Shown in pieces: positions 7,610 through 14,965 of a DNA stretch of 15,331 bases. Source of the stretch: Candidatus Altimarinota bacterium (GTDB taxonomy: Bacteria > Patescibacteriota > Gracilibacteria > Absconditabacterales > Absconditicoccaceae); contig WFMP01000097.1 in assembly GCA_015489035.1 (NCBI GenBank), forward strand, positions 1-15,331. The letters run 5' to 3'. The notes below the pieces were generated by a model. It was given only the letters and a program-made list of their open reading frames with translations, was not told the DNA's origin and made no database searches. Position 1 is the first letter of the stretch, and the number at the start of each line of letters is the position of its first letter. The position numbers and the translations under genes were made by a program.

Positions 7610-8029
7610 CTAGTTAATTTCATGTCTTGAAACCATTTTAACTTTGATTGGAAACTTATATCAAGCTTGTTTAATAGCTTCTCTAGCTACTTCTTCAGAA
7701 ACTCAAGACATTTCCATCATAATTGTTCCTCTTTTTACTCTAGCAACATACATATCAACTGCACCCTTACCTTTACCCATTGGCATTTCTAATCATTTCT
7801 TAGTATAAGGAATATCAGTAAATACTCTAATCCAAATTTTACCTACCTTTCTATTGTATCTAACTAATACTTTTCTAGCAGATTCAATTTGTCTTGAAGT
7901 AATATAAGCATTTTCTAAAGCCTTTAATCCATATTCACCAAAAGCAACATATGTATTTCCTTTAGCAACACCTTGTATTCTTCATCTAAATTGTTTTCTG
8001 TGTTTCCACCTTTTTGGCACTAACAACAT
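7610..8029 (-). CDS. rplP: 50S ribosomal protein L16, 139 aa
   Basis: L16 lies at the tRNA-binding sites of the large subunit and is needed for its final maturation. It starts MLLVPKRWKHRKQFRGRIQG, continues YVAFGEYGLKALENAYITSR and carries the signature PMGKGKGAVDMYVARVKRG, followed by MMEMSGVSEEVAREAIKQAG. The end KFPIKVKMVSRHEIN is intact. Length is normal. It starts 33 bases after rpsC and ends 26 bases before rpmC with UAG. Confidence 0.97.
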
Positions 8030-8062
8030 TTTACATAAAGGTTAATTTTTAAATATAAGAAG

Positions 8063-8779
8063 TTATTTTTTCTTTACTACTTTTCTAACTATTTTTTTCT
8101 TTACAGATTGTGATTTATTCAAAGTCTTTCAAGCAGATTCATCAATATCTCATTTATAAATCCAAATTTTAACACCAAGAATACCATATTTTGTTAAAGC
8201 AGTAAGATAATGATAATCTACATCAGCTCTTAAAGTTTGTAGAGGAATTCTTCATTCTTTAAAAGTTTCTCATCTTGCCATTTCAGCTCAATTCAATCTT
8301 CAAGCAATTTGTATTTTAATTCATTTTGCTCATTTTCACATTACTTTTTCTATAGTTGTTTTGATAACTCTTCTATAAGGCATTCTACTTTCCAATTGAG
8401 AAGTAACATGTTCTCACATTATCTTTGCAGACAATTCTGGTTTTGAAAATTCCTTAACTACAACATCAAAGTCTTCTTTAAAAGTTTTTTTTAGCAAAGC
8501 ATTAAACTCAGCTAATTTTTTACCTTCTCTTCAAAGAACTAATGCAGGTTTTGCAGTAAAAATAAGAATATCATTTTTCATTGAGTCAGCAACTATTCAT
8601 TTTCTGAATACAACTTTCGAAATACCTGAATATTTATAGAATTTATCTACTAAATTTCTTACTTTTAAATCTTGAACCATATATTCAGCAGATTTAGATT
8701 TTGTAGGTGCAAAGTATTCACTTGTCCACCCTCTTACAATACCTGTTCTAAACCCTCTTGGATCTACTTTCTGTCCCAT
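8063..8779 (-). CDS. rpsC: 30S ribosomal protein S3, 238 aa
   Basis: S3 forms part of the mRNA entry tunnel with S4 and S5. It begins MGQKVDPRGFRTGIVRGWTS, has the type 2 KH domain with the GxxG loop in ALVLGREGKKLAEF, and the C-terminal signature IQIAGRLNGAEMARGETFKE then GRIPLQTLRADVDYH and YGILGVKIWIYKG. Nearly all the C-domain glycines are UGA. The lysine-rich tail (KSQSVKKKIVRKVVKKK) makes it slightly longer than average. UGA at 8597-8599 would end the frame after 60 residues in the standard code. It starts 8 bases after rplV. Confidence 0.97.
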
Positions 8780-8787
8780 TAAAAATA

Positions 8788-9210
8788 TTACTTAGAATTT
8801 AAAACTACTCTAACAAAAGATCTATATTTTAGATAACTATGTATCCTAGATCTAGATGCGAATCTAGTTCTTTTGATATTTGTACCTCTTCATAAATCTA
8901 TTCTTTCCACGTATAAAGTTGAAAAATCTAATCAAGCATTATTTGTTGCATTTGCAGCAGCAGATTTTACATGTTTATATAAGATTTTTGCAACCTTTTG
9001 AGGTAAATTATGCAATATTGTTAAAACTTCTTCTACATTTTTACCTCTTATTATATCAGCAACTACTAAAAGTTTTTTAACTGAAGTATCTACATAAGAC
9101 TTATTTGTAGTTCTTGAAGTAAGACTAAATACCTTATCTTCAGAAAGTGTACTAGCTAATGTATTATTCTTCATAAATTTCTTTCTAGCTACAAATTTTT
9201 TACTAGACAT
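8788..9210 (-). CDS. rplV: 50S ribosomal protein L22 with N-terminal extension, 140 aa
   Basis: L22 lines the peptide exit tunnel and binds all domains of 23S rRNA. The core runs from VKKLLVVADIIRGKNVEEVL through LPQKVAKILYKHVKSAAANA and, after a UGA glycine, LDFSTLYVERIDLGRGTNIK to RFASRSRIHSYLKYRSFVRV. The core is normal, but about 35 residues precede the usual start (MSSKKFVARKKFMKNNTLAS and on), partly Ser/Thr/Lys-rich. No internal ATG lies at the usual family start, so the extension is probably translated. A 107-base spacer with a strong hairpin precedes the gene; rpsC follows after 8 bases. Confidence 0.95.
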
Positions 9211-9251
9211 ATTTATTTCTTTAATCTAATAATAAAAACTCCCCTAAGGGC

Positions 9252-9283
9252 AAAGAAGTCGGATTAAATCCGGATACTCCTTT
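9252..9283 (-). promoter_or_regulatory. Bulged hairpin in the rpsS-rplV spacer, likely RNA element
   Basis: In the transcribed strand AAAGGAGT pairs with ACTTCTTT (8 bp, one G-U), then a three-base bulge ATC, then CGGAT-TTA-ATCCG (5 bp, loop of three). On the opposite strand the G-U becomes an A-C mismatch, so the structure favours minus-strand RNA, the sense strand. It lies in a 107-base gap (9211-9317) where most genomes have only a few bases. Just after it comes GCCCTTAGGGGAG followed by TTTTT, a weak terminator-like hairpin. The stem also hides a GGAG. No known riboswitch consensus is recognised. Confidence 0.5.
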
Positions 9284-9317
9284 CTTTTAAAAACATCAAT
9301 TTAAATTTAAAGACAAA

Positions 9318-9575
9318 CTAGAAAGGATGTCATCTAAATATCTTTGTAGGAGCAAATTCTCCTAATCTATAACCTATCATTTCATCATTTACATATACAG
9401 ATACAAATTCTTTTCAGTTATGTACTGCGAATGTAAATCAAACAAATTCTGGAATAATAGTACAAGCTCTATCCCATATTTTAATAGGTTTTTTTGAACC
9501 TGTTTCTTCCATTTTTAAAACCTTTTTCAAGATTTTAGGATTAACATAGAAACCTTTTTTTAAAGATCTAGTCAT
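9318..9575 (-). CDS. rpsS: 30S ribosomal protein S19, 85 aa
   Basis: S19 sits at the top of the 30S head and contacts S13 and the A-site tRNA region. The protein starts MTRSLKKGFYVNPKILKKVL, carries the family block KIWDRACTIIPEFVGFTFAV then HNGKEFVSVYVNDEMIGYRL and ends GEFAPTKIFRGHPF. Length is normal. The UAG stop comes right after the conserved RGH motif, so the basic C-terminal tail seen in many species is missing. It lies 27 bases after rplB; a 107-base spacer follows. Confidence 0.97.
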
Positions 9576-9602
9576 TTACAATATTTATTTAATTTTAAAT
9601 AA

Positions 9603-10469
9603 TTATTTACTATTTTGTGGATATAGTTTTCTCTTTCTTCCTTGAACAATAAACTTATCTGACCATTTATTCTTCTTTCTTGTTGTTTTACCATATGGTA
9701 CTGGCTTACCAACAAAGTTTTTAGGAGTTTTCATACCAATAGGTGAATGAGCTTCTCAACCACCATGAGGATGATCTACAGGATTCATATTTATACCTAA
9801 CACATGAGGTCTTCTACCTTTCCATCTATTTCTACCTGCTTTACCAAGTACTATATTTTTTCTTTCTTCATTTCATACTTGACCGATAGTTGCCCAACAG
9901 TTATTATGAAACTTTCTAACTTCACCAGAAGGCATTTTAACAAATACTAATCAAGCATTTTCATCTTTACCAGTAATTGTACCAAATATACCAGCAGATC
10001 TTAATAATTTAGCTTTTGTATTTGGAGTAACTTCCAATCCATAAATAGTAAATCATTCTGGAATATCTTTTAATTTCTTTGTACAACCATTTTCTAATGG
10101 AGCTTTTTCTCATGTTTGAATCATATTTCAAACTGTAGCTCATTTCCAAGCTAATACATATCTTTTTTCACCATCTCTATAGTTTATCAAAGCAATTCTT
10201 GCTGTTCTATATGGATCATATTCAATACTAGCTACTTTACCTGGAACATCAATTTTATCGTATCTTCTAAAATCAATAATTCTATATAATCTTTTATGAC
10301 CACCTCATCTACTTCTAGTAGTTATTCTACCATGATGATTTCTACCACCTGTTGAACCTATAAACTTTGTTAAAGATTTTTCAGGAGTTGTTTTAGTAAT
10401 TTCATCAAATGTATATCAAGTCATAAACCTCCTAGAAGGTGTATAAGGCTTATATGTTTTTATTCACAT
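9603..10469 (-). CDS. rplB: 50S ribosomal protein L2, 288 aa
   Basis: L2 is a core protein near the peptidyl-transferase centre and is needed for subunit joining. It begins MGIKTYKPYTPSRRFMTGYT, and has GGRNHHGRITTRSRGGGHKR, VLAWKGATVGNMIQTGEKAP and the catalytic-centre signature NPVDHPHGGGEAHSPIGMKT with the conserved histidine. The end is KFIVQGRKRKLYPQNSK. Slightly longer than the usual 274-277 aa. Its second codon is UGA (Gly). It is the only gene in the cluster with a clear Shine-Dalgarno: GAGAGGAAATTAG directly precedes the ATG. It follows rplW after 30 bases. Confidence 0.97.
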
Positions 10470-10477
10470 CTAATTTC

Positions 10478-10488
10478 CTCTCATTAAA
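10478..10488 (-). promoter_or_regulatory. Shine-Dalgarno-like site of rplB
   Basis: GAGAGGA lies about 7 bases before the rplB ATG at the right distance for 16S pairing. It stands out because the other ribosomal genes of the cluster have only A/T-rich sequence in that place. It supports the chosen rplB start. Confidence 0.6.
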
Positions 10489-10499
10489 ATAAATTATAA

Positions 10500-10988
10500 T
10501 TATGCAACAGTATCCAATGCAGGCACTTTTTGTCATTCTTTAAGAGTAACAATTGCTTTTACATAAGATTTTCTTACTAATCATCTTCTTTGTCTTTTTT
10601 TATAAGGAGCTTTTACAATATTAACTTTTTCAATTTCAACTCCATAAAGAGATTTAATTGATTCTTTAACATCATTTTTATTACATCCCTTCATAACTTT
10701 AAAAGTTAATTTATTTTTAACTACAGTTTTTACCTCTGTCTTAATTCTTTCCTTTTCAAGAGTTCTACCTGATTTAAAAGAAACAGTGTATTTTTCTGTC
10801 TCCTTTTCTCATTTTTTATTAAGAATAGCAGATTTAATTTTAATCTCTTGTTTTAACTGACTATCAGATTTCTCAGTCTTTATAAAACCTAAGATAATAT
10901 CAGAAGCTGTAAATTGACCTAATTTTTTAGGTTCTATAGCCTTTTGTCATCTTCTTTTTAACTTTTGTCTATACAATCATATTTGCAT
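10500..10988 (-). CDS. rplW: 50S ribosomal protein L23 with a large insertion, 162 aa
   Basis: L23 lies at the exit of the peptide tunnel and is the docking site for trigger factor and SRP. Recognisable parts are DIILGFIKTEKSDSQ (family start), then KLTFKVMKGCNKNDVKESIK, YGVEIEKVNIVKAPYKKRQR and SYVKAIVTLKEGQKV. Typical L23 is about 95-100 aa. Here some 30 residues precede the core (MQIGLYRQKLKRRGQKAIEP and on), and about 50 residues rich in Lys and Glu (around 42-92) are inserted between TEKS and the KLTFKV strand. The frame has no stop and uses UGA for glycine inside the insertion, so it is not a frameshift. It begins 11 bases after rplD. Confidence 0.93.
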
Positions 10989-10999
10989 CTTTTACAATA

Positions 11000-11641
11000 T
11001 TATTTACTTAAAAAAGTATCTTCTATCTTTTGTAAACTATCCTTTAAGAATACAACTTTTTTGAAAGTCAATAAATCATAAGGATTTACATAACTTGCAA
11101 GGATAACTTTTACATTAGGTATATTTCTAAAAGATTTTGAAATAACCTCATTAACTTCAGGAATAATAACTAATAATTTTTCTCCTGATAAATTTAATTT
11201 ATTTAGAACTTCTACAGCATTTGCAGTTTTAATTTCATCAAAATTGTATGAATCTAAAGCAATTGTAGAATTATCTTTCACTTTAACACTTAAAGCACTA
11301 AATAATGCTTTTCTTCTTTGTTTTTTAGGCATATTTTTTGTGTAATTTTCATTACCTGTAGGTCAAAAAACAACTCAACCTCATCTTCTAATTGGAGATG
11401 CAGCATCTCAAACTCTAGCATTACCTGTACCTTTTTGTCTATACAGTTTTCTACCAGATCAGATTACTTCTCATCTTCATTTAGCTTGTGCTACATTTTT
11501 TCTAGCATTAGCTAGTTGCATAACAACAAATTCGTGCATTAATGATGCATTAATATTATCATCTGTAAATATAGCATCATTTAATGCGATTTCTTCTAAT
11601 TCTTTTCATACAGTATTATATACCTTTATAGAGTAACTCAT
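11000..11641 (-). CDS. rplD: 50S ribosomal protein L4, 213 aa
   Basis: L4 binds 23S rRNA, and its extended loop reaches the exit tunnel; in E. coli it also represses the S10 operon. The loop signature is clear: RKLYRQKGTGNARVGDAASP followed by IRRGGGVVFGPTGNENYTKN and MPKKQRRKALFSALS. The globular C-terminal half ends KDSLQKIEDTFLSK. Glycines in the loop are mostly UGA, so in the standard code only the last 110 residues would appear as a frame. Start MSYSIKVYNTVGKELEEI matches the family. 24 bases after rplC, 11 before rplW. Confidence 0.97.
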
Positions 11642-11665
11642 CTATAAATTTTCTTAATAATAAAT

Positions 11666-12250
11666 TTACATATACATCCTAATCAAAGAGTTTCTTGAAC
11701 CAGGAACAGATCATTTAACTACAACTATATTTTCATTATTTACAACATGACCAGCAATAACTTTAACATTTTTTAATGTTACATTTTTATCTCACATATG
11801 TCATGGTAAAGGATGATTTTTATTTACTCTTCTTGGTTTTCTATTACCAATACCTCATGGATGTCTTTTATATTTATTACCATGTGTTGCTGATAATCAA
11901 GCAAAACCAAATCTTTTTACAACTCATTGATATCATTTACCTTTTGTTGTAGCTTTTATAGTAACTTCTTTTAATTCTTTAAGTATTTCAAATGACACTT
12001 CATCATTTACATTATATCATTCAACAGAATCAACTTTAAACTCTTTTATATATTTATAAGTAGTTTTTCAGTCTTTTTCTTTCATACCTGCTCATATAAC
12101 TATAGCAGAATATCAATCTTTTTCTTCTGTTTTAATTCTTATTATCTTTTGATCTAAGAATTTCAATAATGTAACAGCTTCTAAATTCTCATCTAAAAGT
12201 AATTGTGTCATTTCTTGTTTTAAACATAAGAAACCTCAATTTTCAATCAT
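11666..12250 (-). CDS. rplC: 50S ribosomal protein L3, 194 aa
   Basis: L3 is an early assembly protein whose loop reaches the peptidyl-transferase centre. The central signature is intact: FGFAGLSATHGNKYKRHPGG then IGNRKPRRVNKNHPLPGHMG, where the glutamine methylated in many bacteria would fall. The C-terminal part reads KVIAGHVVNNENIVVVKGSV with PGSRNSLIRMYM. The N-terminus (MIENGGFLCLKQEMTQLLLD) is divergent but keeps the 'EMTQ' segment of the usual KLGMTQ. Length is slightly short. It lies 22 bases after rpsJ and 24 before rplD. Confidence 0.95.
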
Positions 12251-12272
12251 TTACATTTTTTAATATCTAAAC

Positions 12273-12596
12273 TTATCTTGGAAGATCAACCATAATTCCA
12301 ACAGGAATTTGAACATTATTTAAATATTCAATAGTCTTTTCTCATAACATCTCTATATCTACTAATCTAGAGTAAGTAATTCTTTCAAATTGTTCTCTTG
12401 CATCTTTATATACAAAAGGAGCCTTTAATACTGTATACATTTTTCTTCTTTTAGGTAATGGTATAGGTCATTTAATTTGTGCTCATGACTTCAATAAAAC
12501 TGATATTACCTTTGCAACAGTAGCATCTAACATTCTAAGATCGTAAGATCTAAATTTAATTCTCATAGCTGGCTTACTATTTTTTTTATCTGCCAT
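12273..12596 (-). CDS. rpsJ: 30S ribosomal protein S10, 107 aa
   Basis: S10 is a 30S head protein that also partners NusB in transcription antitermination. The sequence MRIKFRSYDLRMLDATVAKV begins the core after 10 extra N-terminal residues (MADKKNSKPA); GPIPLPKRRKMYTVLKAPFV and the end LNNVQIPVGIMVDLPR follow. It is the first gene of the S10 block and starts 108 bases after tuf. No Shine-Dalgarno is visible. In the classical arrangement a leader ahead of rpsJ carries the L4 control site, and the hairpin-rich spacer here occupies the same place. Confidence 0.97.
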
Positions 12597-12642
12597 AAAT
12601 GTTTTTTCTTATAAAACTAAATCTTATAAAAGAACAATAAGC

Positions 12643-12662
12643 CCCTTACAAAATTGCAAGAG
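12643..12662 (-). promoter_or_regulatory. Hairpin in the tuf-rpsJ spacer
   Basis: In the transcribed strand CTCTTGCAA, loop TT and TTGTAAGGG form a 9-bp stem with two G-U pairs (A-C mismatches on the other strand, which favours a role in the sense RNA). It is followed by GCTTATTGTTCTTTT, not a continuous T run. Directly before it ACTATA-TAA-TATAGT forms a second stem. Both lie in the 108-base gap 12597-12704 between EF-Tu and S10. Possible roles are an S10 leader or attenuator or a processing site separating abundant tuf message from the ribosomal messages. Confidence 0.45.
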
Positions 12663-12704
12663 ACTATATTATATAGTTTTAGTATAATTAACTAATTGTT
12701 ATAA

Positions 12705-13886
12705 TTATTCAACAACTTTTGTAACTACACCAGCACCAACTGTTCTACCTCATTCTCTAATAGCAAATCTTAATCATTCATCCATTGCAATAGGATATAA
12801 TAATTCTACTATCATTTTTGCATTATCACCAGGCATAATCATTTCAGTACCTTCTGGTAAAGAAACTGTACCAGTAACATCTGTTGTTCTGAAGAAGAAT
12901 TGAGGTTTATAACCTGTCATAAATGGAGTATGTCTACCACCTTCTTCTTTCTTTAATACATATACTTCAGCTTCAAATTTTTTATGAGCAGTAGCAGTAC
13001 CAGGTTTAACAATTACTTGTCATCTTTCTACTTCTTCTTTGTCTACTCATCTTAATAATAATCACATATTCATACCAGCTTCAGCAGTTTCATGCATTTT
13101 ATGAAACATCTCAATACCAGTAACAGTAGTTTTCTTAGTTGGTTTATCTAGACCTACTATTTCTATTTCTTCATTAAGTTTTATAGAACCAGATTCTATT
13201 CTACCTGTAACTACAGTACCTCTACCTTTAATAGAAAATACATCTTCAACTGGCATTAAGAAATCTTTATCCATATCTCTTTCTGGAGTAGGAATATATG
13301 TATCTACAGCTTCCATTAAGTCCCAAATACATTTAGCATCTCAATTTTCATCTGTAGGATTTTCTAAAGCTTTCAAAGCAGATCATTTAATAACAGGAAC
13401 ATCATCACCAGGGAATCCGTATTTAGTTAATAAATCTCTAACTTCTTCTTCAACTAATTCAACTTCTTCTTCGTCATCAACCATATCTACTTTGTTTAAG
13501 AAAACAACTACATATGGAACATTAACTTGTTTAGCCAAAAGAATATGTTCTCTTGTTTGTGCCATAGGACCATCTGTAGCAGCAATAACTAATATAGCAC
13601 CATCCATTTGAGCAGCACCAACAATCATATTTTTAATATAATCAGCATGTCATGGACAATCAATATGAGCATAATGTCTAGTAGCTGTTTCATACTCAAC
13701 ATGAGCAGTATTAATTGTAATACCTCTTTCTCTTTCTTCAGGAGCTTTATCAATATCCTCGAAGTTTAATGCTTTAGCAAATCATTTTGTAGCTAAAACT
13801 TGTACAATTGCAGAAGTAAGAGTAGTCTTACCATGATCTACATGTCATAATGTACCAATATTAACATGTGGTTTTGTGTTTGACAT
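12705..13886 (-). CDS. tuf: Elongation factor Tu, 393 aa
   Basis: EF-Tu carries aminoacyl-tRNA to the ribosome as a GTP complex. All GTPase motifs are seen: GHVDHGKT (residues 14-21, first glycine UGA), switch I RGITINTAHVEYET, DCPGHADY with the catalytic histidine (glycine UGA), NKVD and SAL. Domains II and III follow with EDVFSIKGRGTVVTGRIESG and the end REGGRTVGAGVVTKVVE. Length is exactly typical. Ten of 35 glycines are UGA by my count, the rest nearly all GGU. It lies downstream of three tRNA genes, with a repeat-rich promoter-like region in between. No Shine-Dalgarno is present. Confidence 0.98.
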
Positions 13887-13913
13887 AGATTTAATCTATT
13901 AATAAATAAAAAG

Positions 13914-13941
13914 ATTACGTAAATTATAATATTACGTAAAT
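13914..13941 (-). promoter_or_regulatory. Possible tuf promoter flanked by twin TTACGTAA boxes
   Basis: The 11-mer ATTACGTAAAT (plus strand) occurs twice, at 13914-13924 and 13931-13941, 17 bases apart; each holds the 8-bp palindrome TTACGTAA. Between them, on the minus strand, lies a perfect TATAAT (13923-13928), about 37 bases before the tuf ATG; the -35 region TTTATT is poor. One box would sit at the transcription start and one between -10 and -35, a classical operator layout. This suggests a separate, regulated tuf promoter inside the tRNA-tuf unit. Confidence 0.4.
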
Positions 13942-13959
13942 ATTTAATAAAATATTTAC
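13936..13959. repeat. Perfect 10-bp inverted repeat between tRNA-Ile and tuf
   Basis: GTAAATATTT, a 4-base AATA spacer and AAATATTTAC are exact inverted copies. It starts 14 bases after the encoded CCA of tRNA-Ile and overlaps the right-hand TTACGTAA box. It could be a 3' processing or weak termination structure for the tRNA transcript, or part of the protein-binding array at the tuf promoter. It lacks a T run on the transcribed strand. Confidence 0.5.
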
Positions 13960-13972
13960 ACGAGTCTAAGTA

Positions 13973-14049
13973 TGGTGGGCATAGATGGACTCGAACCATC
14001 GATCTCACGATTATCAGTCGTGTGCTTTAACCAACTAAGCCACATGCCC
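13973..14049 (-). tRNA. tRNA-Ile (GAU)
   Basis: A full cloverleaf of 77 nt: acceptor GGGCATG/TATGCCC (last pair G-U), D arm with AGTTGGTTAAA loop, anticodon stem CACGA/TCGTG with loop CTGATAA (anticodon GAT), perfect T stem GATGG/CCATC with loop TTCGAGT, discriminator A and encoded CCA. It is the last of three tRNA genes and lies 86 bases before tuf. Confidence 0.96.
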
Positions 14050-14059
14050 ATAAATAGTC

Positions 14060-14133
14060 TCGGGGTAGCGGGACTCGAACTCGCGACCTTCTGGTCCCAA
14101 ACCAGACACTCTAGCCATCTGAGCTACACCCCG
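14060..14133 (-). tRNA. tRNA-Pro (UGG)
   Basis: Cloverleaf of 74 nt: acceptor CGGGGTG/TACCCCG, D stem GCTC/GAGT, anticodon stem TCTGG/CCAGA with loop TTTGGGA (anticodon TGG), T loop TTCGAGT, discriminator A. Unlike its two neighbours it has no encoded CCA (GAC follows), so CCA must be added by the nucleotidyltransferase. The T stem GCGAG/CCCGC has an A-C mismatch at the second pair from the loop, which is unusual. Confidence 0.94.
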
Positions 14134-14144
14134 ATAATAATAAG

Positions 14145-14219
14145 TGGTGCCGAAGGGCAGGATCGAACTGCCGACACAAGGCTTTTCAGGCCTCTGCTCT
14201 ACCACTGAGCTACTTCGGC
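14145..14219 (-). tRNA. tRNA-Phe (GAA)
   Basis: Cloverleaf of 75 nt: acceptor GCCGAAG/CTTCGGC, D arm GCTCAGTGGTAGAGC, anticodon stem GAGGC/GCCTT (one G-U) with loop CTGAAAA (anticodon GAA), T stem GGCAG/CTGCC with loop TTCGATC, discriminator A and encoded CCA. It is the first gene of the tRNA-tuf-S10 unit on the minus strand. Confidence 0.96.
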
Positions 14220-14240
14220 TCAAAACTTAATGTAAGCACT

Positions 14241-14268
14241 AATATAAGAATATTATTTACAAAATCAA
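14241..14268 (-). promoter_or_regulatory. Possible promoter of the tRNA-tuf cluster
   Basis: On the minus strand TTGATT (14263-14268) and TATATT (14241-14246) are 16 bases apart, matching 4/6 and 5/6 of the sigma-70 consensus. Transcription would begin near 14234, giving a short leader of about 15 bases before tRNA-Phe. The AT content makes chance matches common, but the position is right. Confidence 0.45.
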
Positions 14269-14380
14269 GTAATATTTTTACTTTATCGATTATTATTTCA
14301 AATACACAAAAAATAAAAATAAATATAATATAAATGTTAGGTAATATTATATAGATTTTACTTTTTTACTTAGAGAATTT

Positions 14381-14515
14381 ATGAAGAATAACAAAACAAA
14401 AGATTATAGAAACAAGAAGAAAATCAATCTTCCGTTAAAAAAACTTGAAAAAAGAAAAAAAACTTTTAAACTATTAGGGTATATAGATTTTTATTTTATT
14501 AAACTATATAATTAA
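14381..14515 (+). CDS. Possible small basic protein, 44 aa
   Basis: A short frame starting MKNKTKDYRNKKKINLPLKK and ending FYFIKLYN. The first two thirds are very lysine-rich, the end is aromatic and hydrophobic. I recognise no family. Its UAA is followed at once by the ATG of the pilin-like gene in the same frame, so it could act as a leader peptide or be coupled to that gene. It contains no UGA, so glycine recoding gives no support for it. A TATAAT at 14324-14329 could be its -10, without a clear -35. It may be a chance frame in an untranslated leader. Confidence 0.35.
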   Translation: MKNNKTKDYRNKKKINLPLKKLEKRKKTFKLLGYIDFYFIKLYN

Positions 14516-14932
14516 ATGAATAAAAAAGTTTGAATATTAATTTGAAGTGCTATTGTATGAGCAAGTAGTATAGCTGCTCCTATGCTTACAACTGCTAATT
14601 GATTTACAAATCAAAATTCTACAACAATTTGAGTAGTATGATGATCTACATGATGAACTTGAAATACATGATTCATAACATTTATACAGACTGCTGTAAA
14701 TTGGATATTATGATTTTTAGGTCTTATATCTATAATAATTCTTATTTGGGGTGGTTTCCATATGGTTACTGCTGCTGGTGACGATGGTAAATATAAAAAA
14801 TGATTTACTATTGTGAAACAAGCTGTTATTTGACTTATTCTAATATGAGCTTCTGCTATGATTATTAATTTAGTATTTAATTTTATGAACTCAAATACAA
14901 ATACAGCTTGAGCTGCTTGAGGTACTCCATAA
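14516..14932 (+). CDS. Secreted two-helix protein, type IV secretion pilin-like (VirB2/TrbC-like), 138 aa
   Basis: The N-terminus MNKKVGILIGSAIVGASSIA then AAPMLTTANG looks like a Sec signal peptide with likely cleavage near residues 20-29. A Ser/Thr/Gly/Asn linker (30-53) follows, then helix 1 (about 60-80, WILGFLGLISIIILIWGG), a polar turn TAAGDDGKYKKG (85-96) and helix 2 (99-121), ending in a Gly/Ala tail. Two helices joined by an 'AAG(D/N)xxKxKK' turn are typical of the pilin-like proteins of type IV secretion (VirB2/TrbC) widespread in Patescibacteria. Seventeen of 23 glycines are UGA. No other secretion gene is in the window; a strong terminator follows, so it is monocistronic or paired with the tiny upstream ORF. 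Family call is by pattern only. Confidence 0.7.
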
Positions 14933-14965
14933 GTATAAATTAAAATTTAAGTACATTTAATAATT

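Noticed and set aside
13972..14223. Open frames on both strands over the tRNA block
   Set aside because: They coincide with three complete cloverleaf tRNAs and encode only translated tRNA sequence.
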